Source: Panorpa germanica (lineage: Eukaryota; Arthropoda; Insecta; Mecoptera; Panorpidae). Taken from it: a stretch of 64,000 nt of DNA. Positions within the stretch are counted from its first letter, which is position 1. Each line of letters begins with the position of its first letter. Positions 50,521-60,450 of the stretch are shown in pieces. Position numbers and translations under genes: made by a program. The stretch spans positions 10,740,603-10,804,602 of the forward strand of contig OY783211.1 of NCBI GenBank assembly GCA_963678705.1. Direction: 5' to 3'. The notes under the pieces were generated by a model, which worked only from the letters and a program-made list of their open reading frames with translations, searched no databases and was not told the origin of the DNA.

Positions 50521-50645
50521 CCAATTTTTTTTTTATTGATACTTCACGGGCATCTTAGGACCACGGTCCTTTTTTGCCCTTCATAATTCATTTTATTTAC
50601 ATTTTACCTATTTAAAGTTGTCCAAATATTTATATAACAAAAACT
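50521..50645 (-). mobile_element. LINE 3' end, second subfamily
   Basis: On the minus strand GAAGGGCAAAAAAGGACC, GTGGTCCTAAGATGCCCGTG and a poly-A (T-run near 50525) match the 3' terminus at 26.9 kb, including the preceding AAATGTAAATAAAATGAATT. Only about 120 bp is retained. Confidence 0.55.
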
Positions 50646-52011
50646 CATAAAAGAAGATTATTTAGTTTTAGTTTATTTAATTTTATTAATATTTAGATAT
50701 TCCTTATAAAAATGTTTGATTTAAAAAAATTAAGAAAACATTTTTCTTGTATGCAATCGTGTCCTATACACATTTATGTAAAAGGTAAACTTTAAAATGT
50801 GTTTAGTGAGAAGTTAACTCAAATATATAAAATACACTTTGTTTGAAATAAAGCAAAATATACACTTTTTTATGACGTCACACAATTAAGTTTAATTTAT
50901 TGGAATTGAAAAAAATAAATGAAATAAATGTTATTAGCAGCTAGTAATTTATTCCAAATATTATACTAGAAATGTTGTAAAAAACACAGTAACATAGAAC
51001 GTTAATGCTTAATCCAAATTAGATTCCCGCACTAGCATTACGTTTCCTGAGTTTGAATTTTGAATTGTTTTTTGTCTTTTTTTTGAATTGTTAATAAATA
51101 AATTGTTGAATAGTATTATAGCGTTGATTGTGTAAGTGTAAAAAATGTAGCCATTGAAAAAACATTGAAATAAAGTGATTAACACAGTAAAAAAAAAATA
51201 CAATCATTACGCTACACTACAATACATAAATATATGTTTAATATTTACTGATATCTTGCAAAGTAAATACAACCATCTAAGGAAAACACTTCAGTAGTAG
51301 GCGATTTAGATTCGGCTCAAACTGCTAAACTTACCATAAAACAAAAAGACAAAAAAAAGAAATGTTGTGCATGCCACATGCTTTCCTAACTGACTTTTGC
51401 AGAATCGCTATTAACATTTGCTACTTAAACTGATGTTTCGCAACGGCACCTCGAAAGGGTGACTACTTTAAAGAGAGAAGAGAGAGGCATGAGAGGAGTA
51501 AAGGGGTAGAGGCGGCTGTGGCAGCCCACATACGACCGCGTTAGACACTTTAACCAGACTACGAGCTTCCAGCTAAAACTTTACCTTTCAGTTTTACGAA
51601 TTGGTTCACTTGATGTCGGTTTTTCAGAGTTTTCAGAGGATAAAACCCTTGCCTGATTCATCCTTCATTCCGGGGTATTCATTCTTTATCCCTATTCATC
51701 CCCTGGACTGCATTTTTATTTTACATAATCCAGCTCTTAACATTCGTTGAAATTTTATTTTTTCTTTCTTTTCCCTTTTTTTTTAAAGAAAAAAAAAACA
51801 TTTATTAGTCTGAAGGGTGTTACATATATTGTTCTGTACCTTTAGCTATATAAATGTCAGTTATTTACGTTGTACTCTTGTACAAATATTAAGGGTAGTT
51901 TTTGTTAGTAAGGGTGTGTTATGACAGGAAGGTTATTTCACCCTTAGGAATCTGCTTGCTGATTTATTCGATAAAATTCTTTCTATTACGATCTCAAGAA
52001 TTTTTTATTTA
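50646..52011. other. No gene seen; a GC-richer patch at 51.4-51.6 kb
   Basis: 51440-51600 is purine-rich, then GC-richer, and could hide an exon or regulatory site, but no frame with splice signals is evident. T/A homopolymers lie at 51770-51800. Confidence 0.4.
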
Positions 52012-52150
52012 TTAACTTTTATTGGTCAACGTCAGCCTATTTTCGATGCTAATCTTGTTACCGACAACCTCCTATTTATTAGCTATTATGATGTTATGCT
52101 GCTAATACTATGTGTGAACTAGAACGCTACCAAATGAGTGTTAAATTATA
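52012..52150 (-). mobile_element. SINE relic
   Basis: CAACGTCAGCCTATTTTCGA, GTTACCGACAACCTCCTA and CTATGTGTGAACTAGAACGC follow the inverted SINE tail and body in order. The head is missing or displaced by the MITE that begins about 35 bp farther on. Confidence 0.55.
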
Positions 52151-52184
52151 TTTTAAAAACATGCACAACTTTATAAGTCATTTC

Positions 52185-52332
52185 ATGTTCATTTTATGGT
52201 TTATACGTTTACTGATCAAAGTGCCGCCTCCCTATTATACGAATGTTGTATGTTTACTCGAATTCGTACAACACTCGCATAAAAAGAAAACGCACTTTGA
52301 TCAAAATTTGCATACAAAACATAAAATGAAAA
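52185..52332. mobile_element. GATCAAAGTG inverted-repeat MITE, copy 2
   Basis: TTCATTTTATGGTTTATACG and ACTGATCAAAGTGCCGCC on the left face AACGCACTTTGATCAAAATT and CATAAAATGAAAAAGG on the right. The centre is TATACGAATGTTGTA with its near inverse TTCGTACAAC. It corresponds to 9425-9551. Confidence 0.65.
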
Positions 52333-52419
52333 AGGACGTATAAAATACATAGTTTTACGATGCAGTGGTTTATTATTTAAATATAGAACTTCTTTTCATT
52401 ATAAAGTATACTAATGCGA

Positions 52420-52560
52420 TTACAAGTCGATACAGTAGACAGGAGTATAGAAACTTTACACTGACTGCTGTGTCTTCGACTTTGATTTCCGTACCAAAGC
52501 TATATTTTCTGGGTTTGGTTATTAACCAATTTAAATTGATTAAGTACGACTACAGACATA
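52420..52560 (+). mobile_element. SINE 5' half
   Basis: GACTGCTGTGTCTTCGACTT, the decayed B-box, then ATATTTTCTGGGTTTGGTTA and AAATTGATTAAGTACGAC match the first half of the SINE at 53636-53903. The A-box region is diverged and the 3' half is absent. Confidence 0.6.
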
Positions 52561-53449
52561 ATTCGCTTCCAGTGTGAGAGTACCCTAAAACAGTTATTAT
52601 ATACAAATGACACCACTAATGTAGTACTTTGCGGTATTTAACGCATACATATATCTATACATATAAAATACTCTTAATCAATTTCTTCCACTCAGTCAAG
52701 TTTCTCTTTTTCATTTCCAATATGTCGAATGTGGTTAGTAGTTCATTAATCCAAAGATAAACTTTCCCCAAACCAATACTTTATTTTTAGAAAAATAGCC
52801 AAACCCTAGTTCTGTGTTTTTCCAAGGTAAACACAAAAATCCTTTTGTTGATTTTCCCAAATGGTTTCATGTCTAACGAATAGCCATTCGTATTAAAATG
52901 GGAATGCTAGGAATGAAGATGGGATAATATAGTTTTCAGGATTACAGACATTTCTTCAGTCTGCTAACTAACAAGTTTATTGGCATTACTTCTTGCTGTT
53001 AAAATAGAACCAAGTCTAATATGTGCCTAAGTAGTTAACTTAACATTTATATCTAAATATAAATTTAAATAACAAACGCTGACTGCCAAATGCGCTATCT
53101 AGACTGGTTATATGTTACCGCCACTTAGTAAGGGATTCCTGCACTCACATTGGAATAGTTAGTTAAGGGGTAACAGTATTGACGAGAGCTTTTTTAAACT
53201 CAGCTTCGAAACAAATCACAACGCAGTATAGCCATCCTGACCAAAGATTCCAATAAAGCCACGTTGCAAGATATCAATCAAAAAATATAAATTAGTTATA
53301 TATTTTGCGCTCTCCAAATATATAACTTAGATATAGTATTAATATAATCGTTTATTATAAAAGAGCTATTATTAAAATAATAAAATTCACTGTCACCACA
53401 TTGTAATTTTGAGAGCATTTTAATTTATTTATTTATTAATTGCCAGAAG
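52561..53449. other. No gene seen
   Basis: AT-rich, with no paired repeats or convincing frames. Confidence 0.5.
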
Positions 53450-53540
53450 CTTATTCCAAGGTTCATTTTATATGTAGATATTGTATTGTACTCTAGTTTC
53501 ACACTGGCCAGCTTGTTACTAGCTAATACACGTATTCCAC
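53450..53540. repeat. Relative of the 35.6-kb 81-bp repeat
   Basis: TTATTCCAAGGTTCATTTTA, GATATTGTATTGTACTCTAG, TTTCACACTGGCCAGCTTG and TACTAGCTAATAC follow one unit of the 35550-35700 repeat with substitutions. Confidence 0.5.
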
Positions 53541-53623
53541 GTATTCGTTCCTTTGAGTAAAACAAAGTCTCAATTTTTTCAATCATCACCAATAAATATT
53601 TTTGTATAATATATGTGTATTAT

Positions 53624-53915
53624 AAATACCACATATTGACGACACAGTGGGCGAGAGCATTGATGCTTGACGCCGACTGCTGTGTCTTCGGGTTCGATCC
53701 CCGGACCAGATATATATTTTCTGGGTTTGGTTATTATGAACTTATATTGATTATGGTCAAACATAATCGTACAATATAAAGGCAGTGGTGTAGCCCACAT
53801 ATATGAGGCCACGACACCATAAATACTGCCAACATTGTAGGAGGTCGTCGGTGATAGGACTCAGCATCGGAAATAGGCCGACGTTAAATAAATTAAATTA
53901 AAAAAATACCACATA
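53624..53915 (+). mobile_element. Full-length tRNA-derived SINE with 12-bp duplication
   Basis: AAATACCACATA at 53624-53635 and 53904-53915 bounds a 268-bp element. The head, TTGACGACACAGTGGGCGAG, is tRNA-like with an A-box-like CACAGTGGGC. A perfect B-box GGTTCGATCCC is at 53691-53701, so it should have been transcribed by RNA polymerase III. Next comes a body (TTTTCTGGGTTTGGTTATTA; GGCAGTGGTGTAGCCCAC; GTCGTCGGTGATAGGACTC) and the tail GACGTTAAATAAATTAAATT ending in A-rich sequence. It is the reference copy for at least seven fragments in the window. Confidence 0.9.
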
Positions 53916-54681
53916 AAAGACAATAGTGGTCTATTGTGTATCTGCTACAACAGAAAACTTTAAATATCTTTCAATAAATGAACCTGCCCCACTTTAACTA
54001 AAAACAGCTCATATTATTCAGTGCGTGGGACTACTGAATAACATAAAATTCAATTTCAATAATTTCGTGTTTCTGTAAATGAATTTGTAAGTTATTTTTG
54101 TAAATTTTGGTGAAGCAGTGAAAGCAAAATCAAATAATTGGGCTGCCAATAAAAGAAGAAATGTCAATATTAAATATACCCAGTATTTCTCATATATTTG
54201 TTTAACTTATAAAAATAGCGTCGTTTCGAAGAAAATATATCTCAAAAAAAATCCCAGATGCAAAACAAACAATATATTTTTCTCAACCGAAATCAAGATT
54301 AAGTTAAACCTGGATAAAGGCAAATCACAATTGTTCAAATCTGATCTATTGTGAATGAATAAATGGAGTAGTTATTATTTTAAAACTGTATAGAAACAAA
54401 TAATAATCGAGAGAGAACTAATTAATAACGGTAATAAACTTTAAAACGTTTATAGATTTAAGTGTTTCACTCATTTTCTCTAATTTTTTCTATCTTGCAA
54501 AATGCAAAATATATTAATTTTACATAAATTCATGTTATAAAATTACATCATAAAAATGTCACCGTAAAAATTTTGATTTTTTGTTTGAATTTATTAAAAT
54601 TAATATAATTTTATAAAACAATTCTATTAAAATGAATATATAAAGAATAAATGAATAATGAAAAAATGAATAAATATACTA
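53916..54681. other. No gene seen
   Basis: AT-rich. The 78-codon frame at 54118-54354 is Lys/Asn-rich as expected from composition and matches nothing. Confidence 0.5.
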
Positions 54682-54887
54682 ATATACGGGGTTTGAACTT
54701 TTGTATCAAATACAAACGTAATTGCGGAGGCATTTGGTAGTTATTGTATTTCATTACTAACTTCAGAGTTTGTTCTTTGGATTAAAATAAAACATCACCC
54801 TTTTTCATGAAAAATATTGCCATTTTCGGTTGATTTAAAATGACACCTCATCTTGAAAAACCATTTATCTATAATTTAGTTAAGATG
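54682..54887. mobile_element. AACAAGAGCGG-type element, copy 2, diverged
   Basis: GGTAGTTATTGTATTTCATT, CTAACTTCAGAGTTTGTTC and GGATTAAAATAAAACATC align with the reverse complement of 48017-48188. The ends (TATACGGGGTTTGAAC and CTTGAAAAACC) are diverged. Confidence 0.55.
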
Positions 54888-55659
54888 CTCCTTGTATTGC
54901 ATAACGATAAATATCACTCTGTAATTTTATTCCATTTCACTCACACGAGATTAGAGTAAAAGCAATTTTTAGAATCTACGTGCATAAGCATTCTGTAGAT
55001 CATGCAAAATAATTGTTCGTATGAAAAATGGCAAACATCCAAATGGATAATAGTCGTGGCAGAAAATTCTGGAAACCATCCATACTCCATACTCATATCA
55101 GAAACCATATCGCTGTGTATGGTAGAGCGAAGTCGTATACAAGCTGATAGAACTAGTGTAATACGAAACCAATAAAGTATTTACAGCGAATTGTTTGCGT
55201 TTGTTTGTAAAGAGTAGTATTGTTGCTTCAAGCACTTTTCAATTCAAATTCTACTCAAATAAATATAAAACTCTGCAGAGCAAATAACAAATGTAAATGG
55301 ACATTTCCATTAAATGAAATATAGTAAGATCTGGATAAAATTGTACATTGGAGGTGTGTAACACTGATTCATTCTCATATTTTTTTAAATATGAATAAGA
55401 GTTGATACAATACAAATATGAAGTTATATGCTTTCTTATTTATTATATCAGTTTAAACAACATGGTTTTATTAAAAATTGAAATCAAAATTACTACAATC
55501 AATCTAAAATGTTTCCTTACAAATGTAGCTATATGTAGCCGATATTTGAATGTTTTCTATATCTCTAGTAACAGTTGTAGAAGAGAGAGCAATGACGTCA
55601 CACACAAAATTGCAGTATTTTGTTGCTTTAATTTGTAATAAATTAAGCAACTAAAATAT
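54888..55659. other. No gene seen
   Basis: AT-rich. TGACGTCA occurs at 55593-55600. The 78-codon frame at 55402-55638 is unremarkable. Confidence 0.5.
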
Positions 55660-55801
55660 GCACTGTTAAAAATGTTCTAATGACAATGCTTATTAAAATT
55701 ATGAATCTATCAAAATGTACCGTATATGTTATGAAAATTAATATATATAACATATACTTTAGAAAAGTTCTAAACTTTATAAAAATTTCTATAAGAGTGT
55801 A
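55660..55801. mobile_element. ACACTGTTAAAAA repeat family, short copy
   Basis: It runs from CACTGTTAAAAATGTTCTAA through TTATGAAAATTAATAT to ATACTTTAGAAAAGTTCTAA and ATAAGAGTGTAG. The ends are weakly inverted (CACTGTTAAAAA against ACACTCTTATAGAAA). It is shorter than the 40.5- and 58.9-kb copies, which keep more interior sequence. Confidence 0.55.
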
Positions 55802-56016
55802 GTTATCTTAAATAATAATAGAGATCCGTTTTATAAAATTTAGGACATGGTTGAGAATCATAAAATATAAAATAATTCAACAATTAAAAATATTTTTGAA
55901 ACATTTACAACATTTTCAGCAATCCATTGTGAATCAAACTGAACATAAAAATAAATAATATATTTTAGTAGGGCTGTTCAGGTTGAAACACTAATATTTG
56001 TACTCGGGGATACCGT

Positions 56017-56056
56017 AGCGTCGTTCAGCGTCGCGCCGCGCCGTTGGAACGACGCT
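56017..56056. repeat. GC-rich stem-loop in a CpG cluster
   Basis: AGCGTCGTTC (56017-56026) and GAACGACGCT (56047-56056) are perfect inverted 10-mers around a 20-nt GC-rich loop. This and the next 50 bp form the densest CpG cluster in the window. Function unknown. Confidence 0.7.
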
Positions 56057-56072
56057 GACTCCGTCTTTCCAG

Positions 56073-56189
56073 GGCGCGGTGTCGTGATCCGAGTGTTTAC
56101 ATCCACTGACTCTGTGAATCTGAGTCAAGAATACGAAATCCTGAACAACTCCACACTAACGCTAACGCTACGGCATGGCTATGGGGACT
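56073..56189 (+). CDS. Candidate internal exon, 117 nt (weak)
   Basis: CTCCGTCTTTCCAG ends at 56072 and a GTAATT donor-like site starts at 56190. The interval is divisible by three and open in the frame with two leading bases: RGVVIRVFTSTDSVNLSQEY, then EILNNSTLTLTLRHGYGD. Codon composition looks more coding-like than the flanks. The phase (two leading, one trailing base) agrees with one reading of the candidate exon at 59730, so the two could be joined in frame. I recognise no domain, the acceptor tract is short, and the upstream hairpin may mean this is a repeat instead. Confidence 0.2.
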
Positions 56190-56638
56190 GTAATTTATTA
56201 TTTTTCACACTACATTTATGGTTTTTATGTATTATTTTATTTTCCATGTTGACGTATAGAAGTGTAACTTACTCAGAGTACCTCTGGATAAATTGAAACT
56301 TACGGTCGGTTTTAGTGCTCGTAAAGGATTTGGCAATTAATGTTTAATTGATCAGAAAACAATATGACTTAATTATCCGCTATATAATTGGAGCAGTAAT
56401 AGAGATTAAAATTTGTTATGAGTTTCATTTAAATTGGGCTCACGTTTAATTGCAGTTTGTAATTTCACTAAATTGTTTAGTGCATCATACACCAACTGTC
56501 ACAATGCAAGCCGTTATCGGAAAATCAAATTTTACTTATTATCATTTCATAATATCAATGATTAATTTAATGTCGTATCTCATATCTAAATAAATCTTAA
56601 ATCCAATTAAATATTAAATTAACTTGTTTACCCATCTT

Positions 56639-56715
56639 TAAGGGCCACCACCATTGTGATGTGCTTTGTAGCGAAACAATACTCTCTTTGAAGCTACTGG
56701 TGTTGTTGGCCCTTA
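56639..56715. repeat. Short hairpin-forming palindrome, 77 bp
   Basis: TAAGGGCCA and TGGCCCTTA are perfect inverted 9-mers at the ends. CACCACCA pairs imperfectly with TGGTGTTG, and TTTGTAGC with GAAGCTAC further in. It could be a very small MITE or a structured RNA. No other copy was seen. Confidence 0.45.
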
Positions 56716-56820
56716 TTCTGTATGTCACTTTCATGCGATCTTTTAATTTTATCACTGAATAATAACGTGTCATGGCTCTTGCGTACCAGTCATAAGATTC
56801 TTACATCATTTTTTCTATTT

Positions 56821-57329
56821 TTAATTTAATTTATTTAACGTTTGCCTTTTTTTGATGCTGAGTTCTATCCATAGAGGTATAAGAATAGAGATCGCAAGAG
56901 GCTAAATACTATGATGAAGGCAAAGAAAGAGATAGGTTGTGCTTTCTTGCTTACTCTCTACCTCACCACCAATCAATCAAGCCAGCAGCAGCGGTTCGGC
57001 TAGAAAGAGACAGATAGGACACTCGGCAGCTATCTATTTGCCTTTATCACTTCCTCTTATACGCAGCCGTACCCTTCGCACACTCTATTCTTATATCTCT
57101 ATGGTTCTATCAGCACATGACTTTCTACTAGGTAGGCAGTTTTTGTGGTATCATAACCTCATATATGAGAGCTAAACCGCTGTGTAATAAGTTTATGATT
57201 ATTTATATACATAACCTATTTAACTTGATAATAATCAAACATAGAAAATGTAATTCTAGTCCGGCGATCGAATACGAAGACACAGCAGTCAAGTTAAAGA
57301 ATCAATGCTCTCTCCCACTGTGTCGTCAT
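56821..57329 (-). mobile_element. SINE copy split by a hAT-like MITE
   Basis: The inverted tail TTAATTTAATTTATTTAACG and GATGCTGAGTTCTATC lie left of the MITE. The body resumes after it and continues through CTCATATATGAGAGCTAAAC to the head with an inverted B-box region (CGGCGATCGAATACGAAG) and CTCTCTCCCACTGTGTCGTC. Without the MITE it would be close to the 268-bp full length. Confidence 0.8.
56862..57111. mobile_element. Nested hAT-like MITE with perfect 8-bp duplication
   Basis: GTTCTATC at 56862-56869 and 57104-57111 flanks a 234-bp element (56870-57103). Its termini are inverted over 21 bp with one mismatch: CATAGAGGTATAAGAATAGA on the left, CATAGAGATATAAGAATAGA on the right when reverse-complemented. 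The 8-bp duplication, perfect and within SINE sequence whose uninterrupted form is visible at 53.6 kb, points to a hAT-type transposase acting in trans. The frame at 56939-57175 lies across it and is spurious. Confidence 0.9.
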
Positions 57330-58869
57330 ATAAGTCATTTATAAGATCAATCACTAAGAATGCAAATCAGAAAACTGAAAGTGCTATTTTCTTTAAAATT
57401 CTTGCTACTAAGTATGTGCGCAAATGTCGTTTGACAGCAGATCGTACAAAATTATTGAGAGTTGGACAGGACAACGTCTAGTGTTAAATATACATGAGTT
57501 TACGTTATGTATTTAGACGGTTACTGTGAGACACTTAAAGTAATACAGCTGTAATTATCATTTTTAACTTGCGTAATTAAACTAAGCGGATGGAACGACG
57601 AAGTGTAAAGAAAGTTTTAATCCTACAAACAGTGCTCATCCAACATAGTGGTCGGCTGGAAATTTTGAAATAGATAACTATCTAGTACTACATATTTATT
57701 TTTATTCAATAAATCAATTAATCTAAATTTTTTTCAACCAGCTATTTGTCATCGTTTTTTTTTCAATTTATTTAACGTTTGTGATACATCTCCCAAACAA
57801 TAAACTTTTACTATTTATTTTATTTTTAATTACTTTCAATTGTCAATTGATTCTTCTGCTTTTAATTGCTTTGGTTCATTTGCTTTACTTCCATCAAACA
57901 TTTAATTCAGCGGATATGTTCTGGTACAGTCCTTTAGTTTGTTTGATATATAACTGCAGTTGATAACCAGTTAATGTTTGAAGAGAACTTTAATTACTGG
58001 ACAACAAATAACTACTCTTTGTTTTTCTATAAAAACTTCCACAAATTTAAGTATAATTAATTATTTTACTTGAGTACTTATACATTTTACTTAATTAAAG
58101 TTATAAAAATTATTTTACTTAAATTATATTATTGTTAAAAAAGGATACCTTGTTCACATACATTTTATTGTTAATATCATAAGTCATTAGTTTTTGGAAA
58201 TTAATATTTTTATTCAGCAAAATTTGATTATTGATTGTCTTTGAAACTTTGAAATTTGAGTTGAGTATGAAGTTATATGTAAAATTGAACATTCTATCTG
58301 AAAAATCTATCTGTTTTTAACATTCTATCTGTTAAAAATCACACATTTTCACATGATTTGATTGTTTTTATTTGTTACACGTATCTCTAGAGTGAGAAAT
58401 TCGTTGTTGTTTCGAATTCGTGATATATTGCAGTAATCTGTCCTCTTTCAAATCCATTTTTGAATTTAATTGCAACAAGGACACTAATATTATAAAACAA
58501 ATTCCCTTCTCATTTAATTTAAAACGAATTTTTACATTTTTCATGCAACCAACAGTTCCTCAGTATATTTAATTTTACGTTTTATTGTGATGTACCGCAT
58601 TGTGTAGATGTAAAGTAATTCCCATTCTTTATTTGTTTTGCGTTTCAGTTCGGATTGGTTAATGCCGGACTGAATCCCATGGATTTGCGCTAAACGCTGT
58701 CATGCAATTTATATTTATGAACAAAATATTTTTACAACGTAATGCAAATTTCAAATGTTTTCTGCTGTATCACTTTAAAAAGTAAAGCGTGATATAGGTG
58801 TCTAATGTAACGTACATACATGTATTGCATGTTAAAGGCCCTATATAGACTCGTATGGTTTTCTAAACT
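57330..58869. other. No gene recognised
   Basis: AT-rich. TTTATTTGTTTTGCGTTTCAG ending at 58649 is acceptor-like and is followed by FGLVNAGLNPMDLR and a stop. With no supporting evidence it is not called. Confidence 0.4.
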
Positions 58870-59467
58870 ACACTGTTAAAAACAATCTTAATTTTATTAC
58901 AAATTTATTAGACAAATGCGTATTAAAATTAAGAACCGGAGTATTAATTTTTTTAAAGATACATTTCGATCTGAATTTGAAAATGCACTGTATAATTTAA
59001 GGATAGCGATCTAAGATCGATTAATCGAAGAATCGATTTTTTGAGTCGAAAAAAAGAATCGATCTCAAACACTCGAAAATCGATATTCGTTTTTTTTTTT
59101 TGTGTAAGAATGCAACTATACAATTATTAACATTATTTATTAGCTTGTACATGAAATATTGAAAATTATAATTGTTTTATTCTATAATAAATAACGTACA
59201 TGATTTTATTGATTAATCAAAAATCACTCTTCACTTATTCTTAAATTATAAGAAAGGTTTGTATTATTTTACAAATTTGATAAAAATAAAATCGATAAAA
59301 AATAATTATTTTTTTTATATAAAAACCCAAAATGAATCGAAAAATCGTCATCCCTACTATATATGTTATGAAAATGAATATACCTGGATCTGAGTTTTTT
59401 TAATACCTGGTTCTAAAATATACTTTGGAACCTGTTCTAAAATTTACATAGTATTTTCTGAGACTGT
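58870..59467. mobile_element. ACACTGTTAAAAA repeat, longest copy, with an insert
   Basis: The left part (ACACTGTTAAAAACAATC, AGACAAATGCGTATTAAAAT, CGATCTGAATTTGAAAATGC) and right part (GTTATGAAAATGAATATACC, TTTTTTTAATACCTGG, CTAAAATATACTTTGGAA) match 40528-40927. They are separated by the ATCGATT-rich insert at 58998-59355. Confidence 0.65.
58998..59355. mobile_element. ATCGATT-rich MITE nested in a repeat
   Basis: The left end TAAGGATAGCGATCTAAGAT with GATTAATCGAAGAATCGATT faces a right end whose reverse complement is TAGGGATGACGATTTTTCGA. TAGGGATG-type ends with internal ATCGATT words are common in insect hAT-like MITEs. The flanking 8-mers do not match well, so boundaries are uncertain by a few bases. 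Confidence 0.6.
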
Positions 59468-59729
59468 ATTAATATAACGAAAACACTTTTTCTTTTTCAA
59501 AAAATCATATGTAATTGGTGAAAAGAAGAGAAGATTACTATCATCGGTGGATGGCAAGCTCACATGTTACATGTCTCTTGGGACAGATTATAAATTATGA
59601 ATTAAAATTTATAAAAATCAAAGTTTAAATTCAACTTACGTCATAATGTAATAATTTGTATTACTTGTTAATGTTGTTAACTAACGCTAAATACCACACA
59701 ACTTATGTATTTATCGTCTCTTGTTTCAG

Positions 59730-59768
59730 TTGGTGCTTTGACTACAGCCGTATCAGCTTCAACACCTG
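59730..59768 (+). CDS. Candidate 39-nt cassette micro-exon
   Basis: The upstream tract ATCGTCTCTTGTTTCAG ends at 59729, a strong acceptor; GTGAGT at 59769 is a strong donor. The 39 nt between are less AT-rich than both flanks and divisible by three, so skipping would keep frame. Two frames are open: GALTTAVSASTP (two leading bases, one trailing) and WCFDYSRISFNT (one leading, two trailing). The Ser/Thr/Ala-rich reading would suit a linker or extracellular stalk. I do not recognise the gene. Confidence 0.4.
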
Positions 59769-60235
59769 GTGAGTGTCCTGCTATCCATACAATTTTAATT
59801 AATGCACGGATATTCAACATCCATTACTAGTCCTACTACACTGTACACAAGCACACAGAGGCATAACGTACGGTTACGTTTACGTTAATGGATGAACCGA
59901 ACAAACCGTTAAAACAAACCATTTTGTTGACCTGTTTACACGAACATTACACTGTAATGACCTTTACACCAGCTAAAAGTTATTAGACCGGCCTGTTGCA
60001 TATTGTTAAATGTTAACTAGATATTAGTTTAGGGTTGCCTCTCTACATATTGATTTTGAAAGCCAAGCAGTAACCAAATTATCACTTAACGAATGAATGA
60101 ATCAACAAACAGATTCGGTGATTAAATAGAAGGAAATATTCCATAAGCTCCATTACCGTTTTCGTAATAATAAAGCGTTGTCTTTGCACGTCATCAATCG
60201 GATAAAAATATTGAAGAAATCGGTCGTCTATTCGT

Positions 60236-60450
60236 GAATGAAACAAAAAGAATGTGCAAAATTGGTACCGAAAATTCTATTACAACCTTATTCGCCTAAC
60301 CTGTGTCCAGGTGTTTTTTTATCTTGAACAAGCTCAGAGGAAAAGGCTTCCAGCATTGTTTTGAACAATGGAAAATGCGCATAGAGCAGTTTACAGATAG
60401 AGGAGAGGTGTATATAGAAAAGGATAGTACTAAAAGTATATAGTATGAAT
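60236..60450 (+). mobile_element. Mariner relic, internally deleted
   Basis: Near 60240-60300 the frames recall the HTH2-to-linker region (KECAKLVPKI) and jump to the catalytic C-terminal part: QPYSPNLCP resembles the HPPYSPDLAP block with the last Asp of the DDD triad. NKLRGKGFQHCFEQWKMRIE and FTDRGEVYIEKDST then match the mariner C-terminus (LRG+RF...F..W..R...C....G.YFE.D). Most of the catalytic domain is missing and the frame changes. It lies 470 bp downstream of the candidate micro-exon, as intronic relics do. Confidence 0.7.

Noticed and set aside
56639-56715. 77-bp hairpin considered as a microRNA precursor
   Set aside because: The stem has bulges at the wrong places for a clear mature/star pair and its sequence matches no microRNA I know. 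Kept only as a palindrome.
58624-58692. Strong acceptor followed by FGLVNAGLNPMDLR and a stop, as a possible terminal exon
   Set aside because: A 15-codon frame is not significant, there is no polyadenylation signal close by, and no donor downstream.
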